Source of the DNA: a bacterium | GTDB lineage: Bacteria; Ratteibacteria; UBA8468; B48-G9; JAFGKM01 | NCBI GenBank assembly: GCA_026416755.1 | Contig: JAOAEP010000115.1 | Location: 1-5,291, forward strand | Reading direction: 5' to 3' | Length of the DNA: 5,291 nt | Program-made: the position numbers and the translations under genes | Notes under the pieces: generated by a model | What the model saw: only the letters and a program-made list of their open reading frames with translations | Told to the model about the DNA's origin: nothing | Database searches by the model: none | In this document: one piece after another, positions 1 to 4,581 of the stretch | Layout: each line of letters starts with the position of its first letter | Numbering within the stretch: position 1 is the first letter of the stretch

Positions 1-1103
1 GTATCTATTCTTATCCCTGGACCTGTTGGTAATATAAGTTTTTTAATTTTCCCTGGTGAGGGCAAAAAATTATTCTCGGAGTCCTCAGCATTTATTCTAC
101 ATTCAATTGAATGATAGTTAATTTTGATATCTTTTTCACTAAAATCAAGTTTTGAATTGTCTACAATTTTAATCTGTCCCTTAACAAGATGAATTCCTGT
201 TACACATTCAGTTATTGGATGATCTACTTGTATCCTTGTATTCATTTCAATAAAATATGGATTTTTATTCTGATCAACAAGAAATTCAATTGTTCCAGCA
301 TTTCTATATTTTATTGCCTTAACCAATCTTTTTGCATATTTTTGTAATTTTTTTCTTAATTTTTTATCTGCAAAAGGAGAGGGGCTCTCTTCTATTAGGT
401 TTTGATGTCTTCTTTGAATTGAACAATCCCTTTCAGGAAAAACATAAACATTCCCTCTATTATCACAAAGTACCTGTATCTCTATATGTCTTGGTCTTTC
501 AATAAACTTTTCAATATATAAAGAGTCCTCCCCGAAAGCAATTTTAGATTCTTCCCTACAGGTATGCCACATTTTTTCAAATTCTTCTGTAGTATAGACC
601 TTCCTCATCCCTCTTCCTCCACCACCCGCAGATGCTTTAATCATTACAGGGAATCCAATCTTTTTTGCATGGTATAGCGCCTGTTTTAAATTGCTTTCTT
701 CATACCCAGGAATAACAGGAACTTTTACTTTTTTTGCTATTTTTTTAGCAAGGGATTTATCGCCCATCAATTTTATATTTTCTGCAGTTGGACCTACAAA
801 AATTATCCTTGCTGCATTACATATTTCTACAAACTGGATATTTTCTGATAAGAAACCATAACCAGGATGAACTGCATCTGCTCCGACTATTTCAATAGCA
901 CTTATTATTGATGGGATATTTAGATAACTTTCCCTAGGATTAGCAGGTCCAATACATATTCTTTCATCTGCAAGAAACACTGGTAAAGAATATCTATCAG
1001 CATCTGAATAACCAATAACAACAGGAATTTCTAACTCTTTACATGCTCTTATAACTCTTAACGCAATTTCTCCTCTATTGGCCACAAACAACTTCTTTAT
1101 CAT
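1..1103 (-). CDS. accC: Biotin carboxylase subunit of acetyl-CoA carboxylase (AccC), C-terminus beyond the window
   Basis: This is the ATP-grasp enzyme that carboxylates the biotin on AccB with bicarbonate and ATP, the first half-reaction of malonyl-CoA and fatty acid synthesis in the cytoplasm. I translated the minus strand from the ATG at 1103; the frame is open to base 1, giving 367 codons against about 450 for the family, so roughly 80 residues are missing. Visible motifs are the N-terminal LFVANRGEIALRVIRAC, HPGYGFLSEN near residue 79, the ATP-binding Lys156 followed by the glycine loop GGGGRGM (160-166), PERDCSIQRRHQ, EMNTRIQVDHP and ECRINAED with the catalytic Arg at about 336. The usual QVEHP motif reads QVDHP (Asp294), a conservative change at the proposed catalytic base. 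The start lies 4 nt after the transposase stop and has no Shine-Dalgarno at normal spacing. Identity is certain from motifs; full activity is inferred. Confidence 0.97.
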   Translation of the reverse strand, partial: MIKKLFVANRGEIALRVIRACKELEIPVVIGYSDADRYSLPVFLADERICIGPANPRESYLNIPSIISAIEIVGADAVHPGYGFLSENIQFVEICNAARIIFVGPTAENIKLMGDKSLAKKIAKKVKVPVIPGYEESNLKQALYHAKKIGFPVMIKASAGGGGRGMRKVYTTEEFEKMWHTCREESKIAFGEDSLYIEKFIERPRHIEIQVLCDNRGNVYVFPERDCSIQRRHQNLIEESPSPFADKKLRKKLQKYAKRLVKAIKYRNAGTIEFLVDQNKNPYFIEMNTRIQVDHPITECVTGIHLVKGQIKIVDNSKLDFSEKDIKINYHSIECRINAEDSENNFLPSPGKIKKLILPTGPGIRID

Positions 1104-1107
1104 TTTT

Positions 1108-1776
1108 TCATTTACGAGGTCCGACCTCGCAATTTGAATTTGGAAGCCATTCTTTTAGGAATTGCAAATATTTTTCGCCTAATCCAACTTCTAAAGAATT
1201 TTCAACTAATTTTTCTTCAATTATATTTAAGAAATTTTTTCTATATAAGTAGAAACTCAAACTTGACCATTTATAATTAACTAAAAAATCAATTGCTCTC
1301 TCCCAATCTTTTACACCCTCTTCCTTCCATTCAGGCATAATAAGTTTTAACGAATTTAAATGGATGTATCTTGTGGAATGACAAAAATAAGCATCATTTT
1401 CTATAATCTTTGCTTTAAATTTTGATTCAAATAGCGTTCCTGTTCTTTTATATTTCTCATTAAAATACATCACATACCCAGTTAAGAGTTTTCTCATAAA
1501 CTGGGTTATACCTCCATCTTTTAATGGAGTCAAAATTAAATGGAAGTGGTTGGGTAACAAAACATAACAAAGCACTCCTACAATTTTTTCTCTTTCCCTA
1601 TTTTGCGAGGTCGGACCTTGCGGAAAGTAATATCTCATAGGTTTTTCATCGTTAAAAATGTAAAGATAATCTATAAATCTGTAAAAATCCTTTTCATCTA
1701 AAAAAATATCTCTCTTTTCCACTCCTCTATTATATATATGATAAAAATTTCCAACAACAAAATCAATTTTTCTCAT
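1108..1776 (-). CDS. REP-associated tyrosine transposase (RAYT, Y1/TnpA_REP type)
   Basis: This is a single-strand DNA transposase-like HUH endonuclease of the IS200/TnpA superfamily. From the ATG at 1776 it has 222 residues, normal for the family. N-terminal FYHIYNRGVEKRDIF is the typical family opening; the HUH metal-binding motif is HFH (77-79) in LPNHFHLIL; the candidate catalytic Tyr is Tyr137 in RYIHLN. A GC-rich palindrome inside the gene encodes QGPTSQ (about 53-58) in the variable linker before the HUH strand, and another encodes the C-terminal EVGPR. A TTG at 1782 is in frame but lies inside the palindrome, so the ATG is preferred. That ATG overlaps the accB stop as ATGA, and a GAGGT 12 nt upstream, in the palindrome, could serve as a distant ribosome site. 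No frameshift or stop is seen, so it looks intact. It may be mobile or domesticated; the sequence does not decide. Confidence 0.93.
   Translation of the reverse strand: MRKIDFVVGNFYHIYNRGVEKRDIFLDEKDFYRFIDYLYIFNDEKPMRYYFPQGPTSQNREREKIVGVLCYVLLPNHFHLILTPLKDGGITQFMRKLLTGYVMYFNEKYKRTGTLFESKFKAKIIENDAYFCHSTRYIHLNSLKLIMPEWKEEGVKDWERAIDFLVNYKWSSLSFYLYRKNFLNIIEEKLVENSLEVGLGEKYLQFLKEWLPNSNCEVGPRK
1115..1129. repeat. GC-rich REP-like palindrome, copy at the 3' end of the transposase gene
   Basis: CGAGGTC and GACCTCG flank one central base (plus strand C at 1122), giving perfect 7-bp arms in otherwise AT-rich DNA. It codes for EVGPR at the C-terminus of the transposase, 5 nt before its stop codon, and ends 12 nt upstream of the accC ATG. 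It is the right-hand partner of the copy at 1779-1795 around the transposase. Confidence 0.85.
1605..1621. repeat. GC-rich REP-like palindrome, copy inside the transposase gene
   Basis: GCGAGGTC-G-GACCTTGC has 8-bp arms with one mismatched pair. It is translated in frame on the minus strand as QGPTSQ with flanking bases, in the linker before the HUH motif. The gene remains open through it. The other two copies are at the ends of the same gene. Confidence 0.85.
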
Positions 1777-2228
1777 TTGCAAGGTCGGACCTCGAGGATG
1801 AAAAGGACCTGACCATATTCTACTGGTTTACCGTTTTCTACAAGTATTTCTCTTATTATTCCATCATGTTCTGACTTTATTTCATTCATTACTTTCATTG
1901 CTTCAACTATACATAAAACTTCTCCTTTTTTTACTTCTTTGCCCTGTTCCACAAAAGGAGGACTTGTTGGAGAAGGTGCTCTATAGAATGTCCCAACTAA
2001 AGGAGATTTCACATATACAATATTTTCAAGTTCTTGTGCAGAATGTTTTGATTCTTCAACTATTTTATCTATATCTACTTTAGGTCTTTCTTCAATAACC
2101 TTACTTTCTTTTATAATATCCCCTTTTTTGCTTAAAATCAAATGAAAATCCCCTTTTTTTATCTCCAAATATTCTAAACCATATTCTTTCATAAAATCAG
2201 CATAAATTTTTAATTCTTCTAGTTTCAT
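1773..2228 (-). CDS. accB: Biotin carboxyl carrier protein of acetyl-CoA carboxylase (AccB)
   Basis: AccB carries covalently bound biotin between biotin carboxylase and the carboxyltransferase. The 151-residue product has the expected layout: a helical N-terminus with the LEYLEIKKGDFHLIL strand pair (about 19-32), an acidic/Lys-rich linker (about 36-68), and a C-terminal biotinyl domain from about residue 72 starting KSPLVGTFYRAPSP. The biotinylation motif is EAMKVMNE with Lys112 as the attachment site. The normal end of the family, here YGQVLFILE, is followed by VRPCK, and these last codons run through the GC-rich palindrome at 1779-1795. The ATG at 2228 overlaps the HEPN stop (ATGA) and has a good ribosome site, AAGGA, at 2239-2235. 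The TGA stop overlaps the transposase ATG. Identity is secure; the tail being derived from the inserted palindrome is an inference. Confidence 0.97.
   Translation of the reverse strand: MKLEELKIYADFMKEYGLEYLEIKKGDFHLILSKKGDIIKESKVIEERPKVDIDKIVEESKHSAQELENIVYVKSPLVGTFYRAPSPTSPPFVEQGKEVKKGEVLCIVEAMKVMNEIKSEHDGIIREILVENGKPVEYGQVLFILEVRPCK
1779..1795. repeat. GC-rich REP-like palindrome, copy at the accB-transposase junction
   Basis: GCAAGGTC-G-GACCTCGA has 7-bp arms with one mismatched pair. It codes the last residues of AccB (EVRPC) and ends 3 nt before the overlapping ATGA that stops accB and starts the transposase. A GAGGT in one arm, 12 nt before that ATG on the minus strand, could act as a weak ribosome site. 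Confidence 0.85.
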
Positions 2229-2647
2229 TTTTTATCCTTGGTTAAATCTATTTTATCAACTATTTTAAAAAATCCATCAACTATTTTTATTGCTCTTTCT
2301 GCATCTTTTTTATTATAAAATTCCTCAGGAATAAAATCCATATCTCCATAAAAAGAAAGTTCCCTTTGGCTTCTTAACCATTTACATTCTTTTTCAATCT
2401 TCTTTAATTTCTCTTTAATTTCTATATCCCATTTTTCTGAATGTTTTACTAGTAAATCTACCACATCATGCCATTTTGGAGGCGTAATATTTAAATGGAG
2501 TAAAATTGATTTTTCGAGTAATTCAATTACTTCTTGGGCTTCTCTTATTACATCTGAATAATCTTTTTTCTCCATAAGTTGGTTTAACACTTCTCTTCTT
2601 ACTTTTGCTCTGTTTAAATAACTATTTATCAATCGCTTGTTGACCAT
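2225..2647 (-). CDS. HEPN domain protein, partner of the adjacent MNT nucleotidyltransferase
   Basis: This 140-residue, helix-rich protein resembles the HEPN family that is common in archaea and thermophiles. Its C-terminal half carries the recognisable run RELSFYGD (95-102), then IPEEFYNKKDAERAI and a last amphipathic helix. In toxin-type HEPN RNases the active motif is Rx4-6H, often followed by x-Y. Here Arg92 or Arg95 and Tyr100 are present, but the His position holds Ser98, so RNase activity is doubtful, although this sub-family often has this form. The gene overlaps the upstream nucleotidyltransferase by 26 nt and the downstream accB by 4 nt (ATGA). No Shine-Dalgarno precedes its ATG, which suggests translational coupling. 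MNT/HEPN pairs are known as toxin-antitoxin systems (HEPN toxin, AMPylating MNT antitoxin); whether this pair is one is not shown by sequence alone. Confidence 0.85.
   Translation of the reverse strand: MVNKRLINSYLNRAKVRREVLNQLMEKKDYSDVIREAQEVIELLEKSILLHLNITPPKWHDVVDLLVKHSEKWDIEIKEKLKKIEKECKWLRSQRELSFYGDMDFIPEEFYNKKDAERAIKIVDGFFKIVDKIDLTKDKK
2235..2239 (-). promoter_or_regulatory. Shine-Dalgarno site of accB
   Basis: AAGGA lies 6 nt before the accB ATG, inside the 3' end of the HEPN gene. It is the only well-placed ribosome site among the tightly packed genes from efp to accC, so accB can be initiated independently as well as by the ATGA overlap. Confidence 0.6.
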
Positions 2648-3086
2648 TTTTTATAAAATAATGAGGCATAGGATAATCATAAAATTCTAATTTTTCTCTT
2701 TTAAATTTTTCCAGTTTTTTTAAAAATTTGTTAAAAAAAGCATTTTTATCATAAATAATTTTAAAACCTGAAGACCAAAGATAAGGTAATTCAACAATAA
2801 GTGTTTTTTTACTTTTTATTATTGGTGAAATTAAAGGGAATATATTTTCTGCTTTCAGTTTTTTAAGAGTTTTAATATTTTCAAGAATAGAAAAAAAATC
2901 AGTATATCTTTTGTAATTTGAAGGTGCTTTTTCAAGTATTATTAATAAATCAATATCTGAAGTAAAAGTATATTTTTCATCTGCATAGGAACCAAAAATT
3001 ACAATTGAAATAAGGTTATCTTTATAGAAATTTATGCATTCTTTTTTAAGTTCATTTATAAACTTTTTAAATGTTTTTTCGTTCAT
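2622..3086 (-). CDS. Minimal nucleotidyltransferase (MNT, Pol beta superfamily)
   Basis: The 154-residue product has the classic minimal nucleotidyltransferase signature GSx10DxD: Gly32-Ser33 in IVIFGSYADE, then Asp44 and Asp46 in SDIDLLII, which bind metal and nucleotide. A third acidic residue of the active site is probably Glu99 in LIVELPYLW. A Lys-rich C-terminal tail follows. All visible catalytic residues are present, so the enzyme may be active. Proteins of this type paired with HEPN partners can transfer AMP to the HEPN protein and neutralise it; that role here is inferred from the neighbour only. The ATG at 3086 lies 2 nt after the efp stop, with no clear ribosome site, and the 3' end overlaps the HEPN gene by 26 nt. 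Pair and neighbours are on one transcript. Confidence 0.9.
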   Translation of the reverse strand: MNEKTFKKFINELKKECINFYKDNLISIVIFGSYADEKYTFTSDIDLLIILEKAPSNYKRYTDFFSILENIKTLKKLKAENIFPLISPIIKSKKTLIVELPYLWSSGFKIIYDKNAFFNKFLKKLEKFKREKLEFYDYPMPHYFIKNGQQAIDK

Positions 3087-3088
3087 AA

Positions 3089-3643
3089 TTAAACACGGGT
3101 AATATATTCACCTGTCCTTGTATCTATTTTTATAATATCTCCTACTTCAATAAATAAAGGGGTTTGAACAATAAGACCTGTTTCTACTTTTACTTTTTTA
3201 CGACCACCTTGAACAGTATCTCCTTTAAAACCAGGCTCTGCTTCTATGACTTTTAATTCAACGGTAAAAGGAAGTTGGATATCTATAATTTTACCTTGAT
3301 AAAAAAGACCTATAACCTCAAGATTTTCTTTCAAATAATATTTTTTCTCACCAATGGTCTCGTTAGGTAAATTAAATTGCTCATAAGTAGAATTATCCAT
3401 AAAATAAAATGTTGTTTCATCAGAATAAAGATATGTAAGAGGGACTTCTTCAAGAATTACAATATTAACTTCAACATCACTTCTTAAACTAAATTCTATC
3501 CCTTTGCCTGTGTCTATCTCTACTGCCTTAATTTTTACGATACCCCTTCTTTGCTGTTGAACCACATGTGTAGTATTTTTAACAATATATAACTTTCCTT
3601 CATACTCAAAAACATTCCCTTCCTTTAAATCAAGTACATTCAT
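3089..3643 (-). CDS. efp: Translation elongation factor P with an atypical tip loop
   Basis: EF-P binds between the P and E sites of stalled ribosomes and stimulates peptide bonds at proline stretches. The 184-residue length is typical. The three-domain layout is visible: a KOW-like N-domain, a middle OB domain around PLTYLYSDETTFYFMDNSTYEQF (73-95), and a C-terminal OB domain with the signature GDIIKIDTRTGEYITRV at the very end. The tip loop of the N-domain, usually KPGKG with the modified Lys34, reads VVQQQRRGIV (27-36). No Lys is at the tip; Arg32 or Arg33 may take its place. That makes a rhamnosylated-Arg or unmodified factor possible, or an EfpL-like sub-family; I cannot tell which. The ATG at 3643 is only 7 nt after a TATAAT box and has no ribosome site, so translation is probably leaderless. 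It is the first gene of the acc operon. Confidence 0.95.
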   Translation of the reverse strand: MNVLDLKEGNVFEYEGKLYIVKNTTHVVQQQRRGIVKIKAVEIDTGKGIEFSLRSDVEVNIVILEEVPLTYLYSDETTFYFMDNSTYEQFNLPNETIGEKKYYLKENLEVIGLFYQGKIIDIQLPFTVELKVIEAEPGFKGDTVQGGRKKVKVETGLIVQTPLFIEVGDIIKIDTRTGEYITRV

Positions 3644-3650
3644 ATAAAAA

Positions 3651-3678
3651 ATTATACCATAAAATTTAGATTGTTCAA
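3651..3678 (-). promoter_or_regulatory. Extended -10 promoter of the efp-acc operon, probably leaderless
   Basis: On the minus strand TGGTATAAT holds a perfect -10 hexamer (3656-3651) with the TGn extension. A TTGAAC (3678-3673) is a 4-of-6 match to the -35 box at 16 bp spacing. Only 7 nt separate the -10 box from the efp ATG, so transcription should begin at or next to the A of the start codon. The start region has no Shine-Dalgarno, which agrees with a leaderless message. Confidence 0.75.
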
Positions 3679-3679
3679 A

Positions 3680-3691
3680 TTGAGTACTTAA
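3680..3691. promoter_or_regulatory. Near-perfect 12-bp palindrome next to the efp -35 box, possible operator
   Basis: TTGAGTACTTAA is a 12-bp inverted repeat with one imperfect pair (G against T), directly upstream of the -35 box of the efp promoter. Its position suits a repressor or activator site. Short AT-rich palindromes arise by chance in such DNA, so this is only a candidate. Confidence 0.25.
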
Positions 3692-3778
3692 CAGAATAAG
3701 TTAAAGGGAGTATCAATTGCGGTAAAAGAGTAAAAATTTAAAGAAAGATAAAATATAGGAAAGATGTTTTTTGCCAAT
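3692..3778. other. Intergenic stretch between the coiled-coil gene and the efp promoter
   Basis: I see no gene, RNA or convincing terminator hairpin here. The minus-strand transcript of the coiled-coil gene may therefore read through into the efp operon. Confidence 0.5.
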
Positions 3779-4483
3779 TTAGAAAGGAAACCTAATCTGC
3801 TCAAATTCGTAAGACCAGAAGTATTTAATATTGTTTTCTTTCAAAAATTCTTCAATTTTAGGATTAAAGTCATGGGCAACAAATAAAAGTAATGTTTCTG
3901 GATTATTATGATATTTTTTCAATTTATCTGATATTTTTAAAAACCTTTTTATTTCTTTCCTTGACGGCCTTACTTTTGCTTCTCCAATTATTAAAACTTT
4001 CTCACCATTTTTCTTTGCCCAACCATAAATATTTACCTGATACTCCTCTCCTTCTATATAAAAATATTTTCTTATCAAATCACCTTCTACTTCATACCCA
4101 TCTTTTTTTAATAGTTTTGGAAGAGAAACATAAGCAGAATTTTCAAGATGATAACCAACTGTATGAGACAAACCACTTAGTCTATCTTCTATATCTCCGA
4201 CCTTAGTTATTAAAGCATTCAAATTTAATTCTGTTTTCCTCTGGGCTTCTGCTAATTTATCTACTCTATCTGTCAATATATTCAATCTCTCCTCTGTCTT
4301 CCTCTGGGCTTCTGCTAATTCACTTAATCTTTCTTCTGTCTTCCTCTGAGCAACAACTAATTCACCAACAACACTTTTTAATGAATCAAATTCTTCTCTT
4401 GTAACTTTTATATCCTTTACCTTATCCTCAATTATTGTTACAATTGCTTCATAAAGTTCTTTTGTTAATTCCATATTTTTCAT
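3779..4483 (-). CDS. Coiled-coil protein with a C-terminal PD-(D/E)XK-like domain, unknown function
   Basis: I recognise the general type (coiled-coil plus DUF3782-like/restriction-endonuclease-like fold) but no defined function. Residues about 30-105 form a long charged coiled coil in which AQRKTE recurs at 45, 59 and 80, spacings of 14 and 21 residues, exactly two and three heptads. The C-terminal domain (about 110-234) has YHLENSAYVSLPKLL with Glu114, a strand EYQVNIYGW, then VLIIGEAKVRP with Glu168-x-Lys170, which fits the E-x-K part of the nuclease core. The residue where the first catalytic Asp would be expected looks like Asn151, so nuclease activity is uncertain. No signal peptide or membrane segment is seen. 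The first ATG (4483) overlaps an AGG; the second ATG at 4474 (MELTKEL) has AGGA 8 nt upstream and may be the true start. It has its own promoter and no clear terminator. Confidence 0.75.
   Translation of the reverse strand: MKNMELTKELYEAIVTIIEDKVKDIKVTREEFDSLKSVVGELVVAQRKTEERLSELAEAQRKTEERLNILTDRVDKLAEAQRKTELNLNALITKVGDIEDRLSGLSHTVGYHLENSAYVSLPKLLKKDGYEVEGDLIRKYFYIEGEEYQVNIYGWAKKNGEKVLIIGEAKVRPSRKEIKRFLKISDKLKKYHNNPETLLLFVAHDFNPKIEEFLKENNIKYFWSYEFEQIRFPF
4231..4362 (-). repeat. Three in-frame 27-nt repeats coding the AQRKTE heptad unit
   Basis: Copies lie at 4231-4257, 4294-4320 and 4336-4362. The first two differ at one base; the third diverges over the LAE part. The offsets are 63 and 42 nt, both multiples of 21, so gain or loss of a unit keeps both reading frame and heptad phase. 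They sit inside the coiled-coil region of the gene at 3779-4483. Confidence 0.85.
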
Positions 4484-4496
4484 CCTGTTTTAAAAT

Positions 4497-4525
4497 ATTA
4501 TAACCATATAAAAATAAAATGTAAA
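4497..4525 (-). promoter_or_regulatory. Sigma-70-like promoter of the coiled-coil gene
   Basis: On the minus strand TTTACA (4525-4520, 5 of 6 to the -35 consensus) and TATAAT (4502-4497, perfect) are separated by exactly 17 bp. The box ends 13 nt before the first ATG and 22 nt before the second, so the leader is very short. The -35 box starts immediately after the U-tract of the upstream terminator. Confidence 0.75.
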
Positions 4526-4526
4526 T

Positions 4527-4560
4527 AAAAAAGGGAGAAGTTTATTATAAAACTTCCCCC
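4527..4560 (-). terminator. Rho-independent terminator of the adhesin-type gene
   Basis: Minus-strand RNA reads an 11-bp stem, GGGGGAAGUUU with AAACUUCUCCC (4560-4550 and 4543-4533, one G-U pair), a 6-nt UAUAAU loop, then six U residues (4532-4527). It starts 21 nt after the TAA of the upstream gene. The plus strand has no U-tract after the stem, so it acts in one direction only. Confidence 0.9.
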
Positions 4561-4581
4561 TAAAAAGTTTTTCAATTATTC

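Noticed and set aside
1777..1782. TTG start of the transposase at 1782
   Set aside because: It lies in the palindrome and adds only two residues; the ATG at 1776 matches the family's usual beginning and makes an ATGA junction.
1115..1795. The three palindromes as a CRISPR array
   Set aside because: The spacings are irregular and hundreds of bases long, and the intervals are coding sequence of one gene.
1898..2083. Plus-strand open frame opposite accB
   Set aside because: Leu-rich low-complexity shadow of a well-defined gene, with no ribosome site or family motif.
3892..4206. Plus-strand open frame opposite the coiled-coil gene
   Set aside because: Composition is dominated by Leu, Phe, Tyr and His, as expected for an antisense reading of a Lys/Glu-rich gene.
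4544..4549. TATAAT on the minus strand as a second promoter
   Set aside because: It is the loop of the terminator hairpin; the well-spaced promoter is at 4497-4525.
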